Assembly (NCBI GenBank): GCA_023383735.1 | Contig: JAHDYN010000147.1 | Span: 1 to 5,674 of the forward strand | DNA length: 5,674 nt | Source of the DNA: Gammaproteobacteria bacterium | Lineage (GTDB): Bacteria > Pseudomonadota > Gammaproteobacteria > Steroidobacterales > GCA-2729495 | Direction: 5' to 3' | In this document: in pieces, positions 1 to 4,843 of the stretch | Layout of the letters: every line of letters starts with the position of its first letter | Position numbering within the stretch: the stretch's first letter is position 1 | Notes under the pieces: generated by a model | Seen by the model: the letters and a program-made list of their open reading frames with translations, nothing else | The model's database searches: none | What the model was told of the DNA's origin: nothing | Program-made: the position numbers and the translations under genes

Positions 1-192
1 GCCGCATTCGCCGCCGTCGCAACCGGTCTTGGTACCGGTCCGGCCGGCCGTTTCGCGCAGGTAGTCGACCAGCAGTTGCTGCTCGGTCACGGCATCTTCG
101 CGCCAGGCGCCGTTGAGGCACAGGCGCAGCATGCGTTTGCGGGATACTGGCGTCACTGGATGAAAATCTGCCTGGGAATTGTCATACGTCAT
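1..192 (-). CDS. hcrC: 4-hydroxybenzoyl-CoA reductase, [2Fe-2S] (gamma) subunit, N-terminal part; runs off the window
   Basis: Only the first 64 codons are present; the gene continues beyond position 1. The translation from the ATG at 192 contains MLRLCLNGAWRED, then LLVDYLRET, then GTKTGCDGGECG. This is the start of the plant-type ferredoxin domain of the xanthine oxidase family, and the LxLNG / DYLRET / GTKxGCDGGECG pattern closely matches the small subunit of 4-hydroxybenzoyl-CoA reductase (HcrC/HbaB type). Two cluster ligands, Cys58 and Cys63, are visible. The enzyme reductively removes the para-hydroxyl of 4-hydroxybenzoyl-CoA to give benzoyl-CoA, with this subunit passing electrons from ferredoxin to the molybdenum subunit. 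The molybdenum and flavin subunits probably lie further left. The start is uncertain: the in-frame ATG at 132 (MLRLCLNG) fits the family N-terminus as well, and neither start has a clear ribosome binding site. The CoA ligase across the intergenic region supports the substrate. Another member of the oxidase family remains possible because most of the protein is missing. Confidence 0.85.
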   Translation of the reverse strand, partial: MTYDNSQADFHPVTPVSRKRMLRLCLNGAWREDAVTEQQLLVDYLRETAGRTGTKTGCDGGECG

Positions 193-207
193 GATGCTAA
201 GTATTAT
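179..207 (+). promoter_or_regulatory. Sigma-70-like promoter for the GNAT/Rrf2/ligase unit
   Basis: TTGTCA at 179-184 and TATTAT at 202-207 are separated by exactly 17 bases; each hexamer matches the consensus in five of six positions. It is the best promoter-like sequence I see in the window, in a locally AT-rich stretch. Transcription would begin near 214, giving a leader of about 110 bases before the GNAT ATG at 325. The -35 element overlaps the first codons of hcrC if that gene starts at 192. Confidence 0.6.
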
Positions 208-221
208 GGTACCGAAATACT
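200..221. promoter_or_regulatory. 22-bp inverted repeat, candidate operator over both divergent promoters
   Basis: The sequence reads AGTATT-at-GGTACC-ga-AATACT. The outer 6-base arms are perfect inverted repeats and the central GGTACC is itself palindromic, so 18 of 22 positions obey the symmetry. It covers the -10 of the plus-strand promoter and the -10 of the candidate minus-strand promoter. Such a position suits a repressor. The length and AT-rich arms are in the range used by Rrf2-family regulators, and an Rrf2 gene lies in the unit it would control. Binding by that protein is an inference. Confidence 0.55.
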
Positions 222-228
222 GTTTCAA
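200..228 (-). promoter_or_regulatory. Candidate divergent promoter for hcrC
   Basis: Read on the minus strand, TTGAAA (228 to 223) is followed after 17 bases by AATACT (205 to 200). The -35 is a good match; the -10 matches four of six positions, including the important second and last bases. Predicted transcription would start near 193, at or just before the ATG at 192. That implies either a leaderless message or use of the downstream ATG at 132. Confidence 0.35.
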
Positions 229-234
229 GATCCA

Positions 235-256
235 CAGCCCTGCCGTGACGGGGCTG
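235..256 (+). promoter_or_regulatory. Leader hairpin upstream of the GNAT gene
   Basis: CAGCCCTG (235-242) can pair with CGGGGCTG (249-256) to make an 8-bp stem with one G-U pair and a 6-base loop. It begins about 20 bases after the predicted transcription start. No T-run follows, so it is not an intrinsic terminator; it could stabilise the 5' end or be a chance product of the GC-rich sequence. The rest of the leader holds the perfect 10-base palindrome GGACCGGTCC at 292-301, which may likewise be chance. Confidence 0.25.
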
Positions 257-310
257 GCACAAACACGGGGGCGGGGGCCTGCTGCACGGCGGGACCGGTC
301 CGCATGGAAC

Positions 311-317
311 GGGGGAA
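311..317 (+). promoter_or_regulatory. Shine-Dalgarno sequence that sets the GNAT start
   Basis: GGGGGAA ends 7 bases before the ATG at 325. The other in-frame ATGs, at 304 and 418, have a poorer or no purine-rich tract at this distance, so 325 is preferred. Confidence 0.5.
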
Positions 318-324
318 GCGGTTC

Positions 325-876
325 ATGACGCAGGGTCCAGGCAAGAAGACAGGAAAATCGGCAGCCGCCGGGCCTGCCAGGGCCGGCACGCCCGCGACCG
401 GATCGGACCCGGGCGAGATGCCGGCCGTGCAGCCGCTGATTCGCCCGGCGCGGCGTGGCGATATCCCGGCCGTGACCGCTCTCGACGCCCAGATCACCGG
501 GATCGACAAGGCCACTCACTGGCAGGACCTCTACGAGCAGAAGAGCAAGGCCGGTCCGCCGGCCGGCGTCTTTCTGGTCGCCACCGCACCGAATGCCGGC
601 GAACAGCTGCTTGGCTTCATCGTCGGCGAGATCCGCGCCTGGGAATTCGGCTCGACCCCCTGCGGCTGGGTCTATGCGATGTCGGTCTCGCCGGATGCCC
701 GCCTGCAGGGCGTGGCCGCGGCACTGCTCGACACGCTGGCCGAGACCTTCCGCAAGGCCGGCGTCAGCAAGATGCGCACCATGGTGGCACGCGACAATCC
801 CCTGCCGCTGCTGTTCTTCCGCGGCGAGGGCATGATGGCCGGCCCGTACATCCAGCTCGAAAAGGATCTGCTGTGA
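325..876 (+). CDS. GNAT-family N-acetyltransferase, possible BadL-like aminobenzoate acetyltransferase
   Basis: The 183-residue protein has a low-complexity Ala/Gly/Pro/Lys tail (residues 1-31) followed by a GNAT (Acetyltransf_1) fold. Visible elements are the first strand LIRPARRGDIPAV (38-50), a strand with LLGFIVGEI, and acetyl-CoA-binding motif A, MSVSPDARLQGVAAALL, with the R/Q-x-x-G-x-A pyrophosphate loop at residues 126-131. A C-terminal motif B region, LPLLFFRGEGM, follows. GNAT enzymes transfer acetyl from acetyl-CoA to an amine. The gene is first in a unit with an Rrf2 regulator and an aryl-CoA ligase. In R. palustris the GNAT BadL acetylates aminobenzoates, and the acetamidobenzoates relieve repression by the Rrf2 protein BadM; a similar role is inferred here from context, not from residues. 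The alternative is a protein acetyltransferase, for example one acting on the neighbouring ligase, as Pat enzymes do. The ATG at 418 would remove the tail and leave the domain intact, so the start is not certain. An open frame reaching back to about 76 overlaps hcrC antisense and is not believed. Confidence 0.85.
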   Translation: MTQGPGKKTGKSAAAGPARAGTPATGSDPGEMPAVQPLIRPARRGDIPAVTALDAQITGIDKATHWQDLYEQKSKAGPPAGVFLVATAPNAGEQLLGFIVGEIRAWEFGSTPCGWVYAMSVSPDARLQGVAAALLDTLAETFRKAGVSKMRTMVARDNPLPLLFFRGEGMMAGPYIQLEKDLL

Positions 877-916
877 CCGACCTCAACGCCTGCCCGCACG
901 CCACGAGGACAGCCGC

Positions 917-1342
917 ATGAAGCTCCAGATCGCCAGCCGGCTGGCCATTTACGCCGTCCTCGAACTGGTGGCCAATCCCGACCGGCAAATGACGGTTACC
1001 GAGATCAGCAACAAGTTCGGCATCTCCACCCACCATCTGGCCAAGGTCATGCATACGCTCGGGCGCGCCGGACTGGTGCGCTCGGTCCGCGGCGCCGGCG
1101 GTGGTTACCAGCTCAGCAGCAATGCCAGGCGCACCACGCTGCTGGACATCGTCGAACTCTTCGAAGAGCTGGGGCCGCCGGGCGCCGACAGCAACGGACC
1201 CGGCCACGGCAGCGACGAAGCGGCAGCGCTCGACCTGGTGTTGCGCGAGATCGATGACAGCGCCCGCGCCACGCTGGGCTCGATCACGCTGGAAACCATG
1301 CGCAACATCATCCAGCGCACGCGGACGCGCGCGACCCAGTGA
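917..1342 (+). CDS. Rrf2-family transcriptional regulator without cysteines, BadM-like by context
   Basis: The 141-residue protein has the Rrf2 winged helix-turn-helix: MKLQIASRLAIYAVLELVAN (1-20), then MTVTEISNKFGISTHHLAKV with the recognition helix around 37-48. The wing is LVRSVRGAGGGYQLSSNARR (53-71), followed by the TTLLDIVELFEEL dimerisation helix start. The usual Rrf2 cluster ligands, three cysteines near residues 90-110, are absent: that stretch reads PPGADSNGPGHGSDEAA and the whole protein has no cysteine. It therefore cannot hold a cysteine-ligated Fe-S cluster like IscR or NsrR, and probably senses a small molecule or acts constitutively. GAGGA at 905-909 is 7 bases before the ATG. 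It lies 40 bases after the GNAT gene and one base before the ligase. By analogy with R. palustris BadM it may repress the adjacent aromatic genes, and the inverted repeat at 200-221 is the obvious candidate site. Confidence 0.92.
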   Translation: MKLQIASRLAIYAVLELVANPDRQMTVTEISNKFGISTHHLAKVMHTLGRAGLVRSVRGAGGGYQLSSNARRTTLLDIVELFEELGPPGADSNGPGHGSDEAAALDLVLREIDDSARATLGSITLETMRNIIQRTRTRATQ

Positions 1343-1343
1343 C

Positions 1344-2927
1344 ATGCCGACCGGTGAGTTCTACAACGCGGCTGTCGATTTCCTGGACCGCAACGTCGAC
1401 GAGGGCCGCGGTGCCTCGCTCGCGGTTCGTGATCCGCAGCGCGCGCTGAGCTACCGGGAACTGCGCGATGCCGCCGCCCGTGTGGCCGGGCTCCTGGCCC
1501 GCTACGGCGTGCAGCGCGAGCAGCGCATCGCGCTGCTGCTCTTCGACACGGTCAGCTTCCCGGTGTTTTTCTGGGGTGCGATACGAGCGGGCGTGGTCCC
1601 GGTACTCCTCAATACCCGCCTGACGGCCGAGCAGTACCGCTACATGCTCGAAGACTCCAGGGCGCAACTGGTGCTGGTCTCCCCGGATCTGCAGCCCGTC
1701 ATCGAGGAAGCCGCGAGCGGATTGCCGGGATTGAAGGCCATCCTGCCCATCGGCGAGGATGCACCGGAACCGCCTGACGCGCTGCTCGCGGAGTATTCGC
1801 CCGGCGCTCCGGCTGTCACCTGCGCCGACGAAGTCGCCTACTGGCTGTACTCCTCCGGCACCACCGGCATGCCCAAGGGCGTGATGCATGTGCACTCCAC
1901 GCCGCGCGCGATCTGCCGGACCAGCGGCAAAAACCTGATCGGCTTCCGCGAGGACGACCTGAGCTTTTCCACGGCCAAGTGCTTTTTTGCCTACGGACTG
2001 AGCAATTCCCTGTTCGTCCCGGCCGGTGCAGGCGGCGCCGCCCTGCTCTGTCCCGAGCACTCGACGCCGACCGTGGTGTGCGAGCTCATGCGCCGCTTTC
2101 CGCCGACCATGTTCTATGCCGTACCCACCCTCTACGCACTGATACTCAACGACGAGAACTGCCAGCGCGATGCGGGCTGGCAGCGGGTGCGGCTGTGCTT
2201 CTCCGCCGGCGAGGCCCTGCCTGCCCATATCGGTGAAGCCTGGAGCGCGCGTTTTGGCGTCGACATCATCAACGGCGTCGGCACCACGGAAATGAATCAC
2301 CTGTTTCTCGCGAATGTGCCGGGCAAGGTCGAGTACGGCACCGCCGGCGTGCCCGTCACCGGCTATGAACTGAAGCTGGTCGATGACCAGAACACCGTCG
2401 TCGGCGACATGACGTGCGGCGAGTTGCTGGTGCGCGGCCCCACCGCCGCCCAGGGCTACTGGAACCAGCGCGACAAGTCGCGGCGCATCTTCGAGGGCGA
2501 GTGGACGCGCACCGGCGACAAATACGAGCGCCGTGCCGATGGCGTCTACCTGTACTGCGGACGCAGCGACGACATGTTCAAGGTCAGCGGCATCTGGGTA
2601 TCGCCCAACGAGGTCGAGGCTGCGCTGGCCTCGCATCCGCGCGTGCTCGAAGCGGCCGTCATTCCCTTCGAAAGCAGCGATGGCCTGCTCAAACCCAAGG
2701 CCTTTGTCGTGCTCCGCGAACCCGGCGATGCGGCACTCGAGCGCGCACTCTACGAAGAACTCAAGGTGCACGTGAAGCGATCGATCGGTCCCTGGAAGTA
2801 TCCGCGCTGGATCGAGTTCGTGCCCAGACTGCCGCGCACCGCCACCGGCAAACTGCAGCGCTACAAGCTGCGGGAGTGGAGCGAGCTGCTCGCCCGGCGC
2901 AAAAAAGAGGACAGCGCCAGACAGTAA
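1344..2927 (+). CDS. Benzoate / 4-hydroxybenzoate-CoA ligase (AMP-forming)
   Basis: This 527-residue ANL-superfamily enzyme has the family's normal length. It activates an aryl acid with ATP to the aryl-adenylate and then the CoA thioester. The N-terminus FYNAAVDFLDRNVDEGRG is characteristic of the benzoate-CoA ligase group. Motifs in order are the phosphate loop YSSGTTGMPKG (169-179), the aryl-pocket stretch CFFAYGLSN (213-221), GVGTTEMNH (311-319), TGD with Asp392, the hinge region GRSDDMFKVSG (406-416), and the C-terminal PRTATGKLQRYKLRE with catalytic Lys503. The pocket Ala-Tyr (216-217) and His319 occur in the corresponding motifs of benzoate-CoA ligases. Divergence from the 4-hydroxybenzoyl-CoA reductase gene argues for 4-hydroxybenzoate as the main substrate, but benzoate or another substituted benzoate cannot be excluded. 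The ATG follows the Rrf2 stop by one base and lacks a good ribosome binding site, so translation is probably coupled to Rrf2. The P-x-x-x-x-G-K lysine region is the sort that Pat-type GNAT enzymes acetylate, which gives the first gene of the unit a second possible target. Confidence 0.93.
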   Translation: MPTGEFYNAAVDFLDRNVDEGRGASLAVRDPQRALSYRELRDAAARVAGLLARYGVQREQRIALLLFDTVSFPVFFWGAIRAGVVPVLLNTRLTAEQYRYMLEDSRAQLVLVSPDLQPVIEEAASGLPGLKAILPIGEDAPEPPDALLAEYSPGAPAVTCADEVAYWLYSSGTTGMPKGVMHVHSTPRAICRTSGKNLIGFREDDLSFSTAKCFFAYGLSNSLFVPAGAGGAALLCPEHSTPTVVCELMRRFPPTMFYAVPTLYALILNDENCQRDAGWQRVRLCFSAGEALPAHIGEAWSARFGVDIINGVGTTEMNHLFLANVPGKVEYGTAGVPVTGYELKLVDDQNTVVGDMTCGELLVRGPTAAQGYWNQRDKSRRIFEGEWTRTGDKYERRADGVYLYCGRSDDMFKVSGIWVSPNEVEAALASHPRVLEAAVIPFESSDGLLKPKAFVVLREPGDAALERALYEELKVHVKRSIGPWKYPRWIEFVPRLPRTATGKLQRYKLREWSELLARRKKEDSARQ

Positions 2928-2959
2928 GCGGCGCCGCACGCCCCGCGGCGGCCGGTCGC
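2928..2959. terminator. GC-rich hairpin between convergent genes, weak terminator candidate
   Basis: The 32 bases between the ligase and dehydrogenase stops contain CGCCGC (2932-2937) and GCGGCG (2945-2950), a perfect 6-bp stem with a 7-base loop. The left arm is also part of a 10-base palindrome, GCGGCGCCGC (2928-2937). No T-run follows on either strand, so intrinsic termination is only possible, not shown. Confidence 0.3.
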
Positions 2960-4006
2960 TCAGTCGATGATCAGCACCTTGGCGCCACGGACGTGGCGGT
3001 GTCTGAGCTCCGTCAGGGCGCGGTTGGCATCGGCCAGCGGATAACACGCCAGCTCCGGCCGCAGCGGGATCGCGGCTGCCAGCTGCAGGAACTCGCGCAC
3101 GTCGCGGCGCGTGACGTTGGCCACCGTCTTGATCTCCTTCTCGCGCCACAGGTGTTCCGGATAGTCGATCTCGAGCAGCGCCTGCCGGTCGACCGTCTCC
3201 TTGCGGATCGCGTTGATGACCAGCCGGCCGCCGGCATCCAGGTTCAGCGCCTCGACCACAGGCGTCCAGACCGGGGTCGTGTCGATGATTGCGGCACAGG
3301 GCCATGGCGAACGATCCCGCGTATCGCCGGCCCACGAAGCACCGCGTTCGAGCGCAAAGGCGCGCTCTTCGGCGCTGCGCGCAAACACCACGACCGGCGA
3401 GCCGGGGAACCGGTGCCGTACCAGTGCCAGCACCAGGTGTGCCGATGCGCCAAAACCGGTGAGCCCCAGCGTCTGGCCATCCTGCAGATTGCTCAACGAC
3501 AGCGAGCGGTAGCCGATGGCGCCGGCACAGAGCAGCGGCGCCGCCTCCACGTCGGACAGGTTCTCCGGCAGGCGGCAGGCGAAGTCCGCCCGCACGCTCA
3601 TGTACTGCGCGTAACCGCCGTGCGCATCGAGGCCGGTGGCCCTGAACGACGGGCAGAGGTTCTCCAGCCCGCCCAGGCAGAACCCGCAATGGCCGCAGGC
3701 CGAATTGATCCAGGCGACACCGACCCGGTCGCCCACCTGCAGCCCCGAGCGCTGCAGCACCTCCAGCGAATCGCGTTCACCAAGCGCCGCCACACGACCC
3801 ACCGCCTGGTGACCCGGCACGACCGGCAGCCGCGGCGGCGGCAGGCGCCCTTCGATTTCGTCGATCTCGGTGTGGCACACGCCGCAGGCGGCAACCCTGA
3901 TCAGGATCTCGCCGTCACCGGCCACCGGTTCCGGCCATTCGCAGAGCCGCAGTGGCGCCTCGTTGTCCGCCAGGCTGCTGATCTTCTCGAGAACCATTGC
4001 GCGCAT
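2960..4006 (-). CDS. Zinc-dependent medium-chain alcohol dehydrogenase
   Basis: The 348-residue protein has the GroES-like domain followed by a Rossmann domain. Catalytic-zinc ligands are Cys44 (AACGVCHTE), His66 (PVVPGHQAVG) and Cys160 (PLLCAGAIGYRSL). The structural zinc has the classic four cysteines 104, 107, 110 and 118 in SACGHCGFCLGGLENLC. The coenzyme fold shows LGLTGFGASAH, then VVVFARSAEERAFALERGA, where an arginine after the second strand may favour NADP. The LLCAGxIGYRSL and GHQ variants recall the subfamily often annotated as zinc-binding alcohol dehydrogenase family protein (AdhA-like). It would interconvert an alcohol and an aldehyde or ketone in the cytoplasm; the substrate is not readable. 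The start ATG at 4006 gives the expected MRAMVLEK N-terminus; a TTG at 4075 would add 23 residues rich in Ser/Arg and is less likely. It is convergent with the ligase and so separately transcribed. Oxidation of an aromatic alcohol feeding the pathway is a possibility only. Confidence 0.9.
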   Translation of the reverse strand: MRAMVLEKISSLADNEAPLRLCEWPEPVAGDGEILIRVAACGVCHTEIDEIEGRLPPPRLPVVPGHQAVGRVAALGERDSLEVLQRSGLQVGDRVGVAWINSACGHCGFCLGGLENLCPSFRATGLDAHGGYAQYMSVRADFACRLPENLSDVEAAPLLCAGAIGYRSLSLSNLQDGQTLGLTGFGASAHLVLALVRHRFPGSPVVVFARSAEERAFALERGASWAGDTRDRSPWPCAAIIDTTPVWTPVVEALNLDAGGRLVINAIRKETVDRQALLEIDYPEHLWREKEIKTVANVTRRDVREFLQLAAAIPLRPELACYPLADANRALTELRHRHVRGAKVLIID

Positions 4007-4090
4007 CGTGGTTACCGCGGTGGATGCCGCATATCGACCTCGCCTGCTTCGACTAGACTCCGATTCTGTCTTCAATCGGGCCCGGATGCG
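4007..4090. promoter_or_regulatory. Divergent intergenic region with a 20-bp inverted repeat
   Basis: The 84 bases between the dehydrogenase and DUF1838 starts must carry both promoters, but I see no convincing -35/-10 pair. It does hold CCGATT (4060-4065) and AATCGG (4074-4079), a perfect 6-base inverted repeat with an 8-base spacer. This could be an operator shared by both genes or a small hairpin in the DUF1838 leader. Confidence 0.35.
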
Positions 4091-4834
4091 ATGACAATTT
4101 CAGCCTCACAACCGGTTGCCACACTGGCCCGCATCCGCGCCCGCAGCGATGGCGGGCCGGTGCTCTGGTGGTGGCACGGCGAAGTGCTGGGCAAGCGCCC
4201 CGGCGAGATCGCCAGGCGCCTGATGCGCATCACCGGCATCGGCTTCAACCGCCTCACCCGGCTGCCGGACGGCCTCTGGGAGTCGCGGATGAGCGAGGCC
4301 GGCTACTACATCGACGCCGATACCGGCGCCTTTCTCGACAGCTGGACCAATCCGTATACCGGCCGCGTGGTCACCCCGCCGGCCAACCGGCTGCGCCTGC
4401 GCTATCTGATCGAAGACGGCGGCACCATCCGGCCGTCCTTTCCGGGCGCACCCTTTGAGGGCCAGGTCGGTGCACCGCTGATCGTGGGCGACACGGTCTG
4501 GAGCAGCGAACGGCTCGCGGCACAGTTTCCGGCGGCTGCCACGCCCGCGGCGCCGGGCGCGCCGAAGGGGCTGGCCGGCGAACCGATGGAAGTCACGCAT
4601 TTCTGCGCCTCGGTGGCCGACGTCAACAACCCGCTGCTCGGCAACGTGCCGGCCACCATGAGTCACACCACGATGTGGAGCTTCTATCCGTGGATGGATA
4701 TGGCGCCCGATGCCGGTTATGTGCTCTCGGAGATCATCGGACGGAAGATCGCAGGCCCTGCGGACATGCCGGTGGCGCTGCGCGAGCGCATCGAGCGCGA
4801 CCATCCGGGTTTTCTCGCCAGCCCGGATATCTGA
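4091..4834 (+). CDS. DUF1838 family protein of unknown function
   Basis: This 247-residue protein has the features I associate with DUF1838. There is a tryptophan-rich N-terminal strand, VLWWWHGEVLGKRPGE (24-39), then YYIDADTGAFLDSWTNPYTG with the Y-x-D-x-x-T-G and W-x-N-P-x-T-G pattern. The C-terminal half has MSHTTMWSFYPWMDM, GYVLSEIIGRKI and a closing HPGFLASPDI. The family has no established biochemical function that I know of. Many members carry a Tat signal; this one has none and no membrane segment, so it is probably cytoplasmic. The ATG at 4091 is chosen because the sequence upstream in this frame is antisense to the dehydrogenase; its ribosome binding site is poor. It is divergent from the dehydrogenase (84 bases) and converges on the membrane-protein gene with 9 bases between stops. 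Shared control with the dehydrogenase is possible but not shown. Confidence 0.85.
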   Translation: MTISASQPVATLARIRARSDGGPVLWWWHGEVLGKRPGEIARRLMRITGIGFNRLTRLPDGLWESRMSEAGYYIDADTGAFLDSWTNPYTGRVVTPPANRLRLRYLIEDGGTIRPSFPGAPFEGQVGAPLIVGDTVWSSERLAAQFPAAATPAAPGAPKGLAGEPMEVTHFCASVADVNNPLLGNVPATMSHTTMWSFYPWMDMAPDAGYVLSEIIGRKIAGPADMPVALRERIERDHPGFLASPDI

Positions 4835-4843
4835 GGACTTGCT

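Noticed and set aside
292..301. GGACCGGTCC palindrome as an operator
   Set aside because: A 10-base palindrome made of G/C-rich dinucleotides is easily found by chance in this composition, and it is far from the predicted promoter.
76..324. N-terminal extension of the GNAT frame back to a TTG at 76
   Set aside because: It overlaps the hcrC 5' coding region in antisense and the divergent promoter region, and its sequence is not part of any GNAT domain. The ATG at 325 has a good Shine-Dalgarno.
764..1345. Minus-strand open frame of 193 codons across the Rrf2 gene
   Set aside because: Antisense to a clear Rrf2 gene, with no motif or ribosome binding site.
1308..3689. Very long minus-strand open frame (793 codons) antisense to the ligase and out of frame with the dehydrogenase
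   Set aside because: Arg/Ala/Gly-rich composition with no domain, lying over two genes with clear motifs. It is a by-product of GC-rich codon use.
2960..4006. Assignment as 6-hydroxycyclohex-1-ene-1-carbonyl-CoA dehydrogenase (Had), another zinc dehydrogenase of anaerobic benzoate degradation
   Set aside because: Its motifs (GHQ, LLCAGAIGYRSL) belong to a different zinc-dehydrogenase subfamily from Had, which as I recall it has GHE and no such LLCAG segment.
4007..4075. TTG start for the alcohol dehydrogenase adding 23 residues
   Set aside because: The added residues are Ser/Arg-rich and unlike the family N-terminus, while MRAMVLEK at 4006 is the expected beginning.
2414..4090. Upstream extension of the DUF1838 frame to make an 806-residue protein
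   Set aside because: The extra part is out of frame with the ligase and antisense to the dehydrogenase, is Arg/Ala-rich and has no recognisable domain. Only 4091-4834 matches a family.
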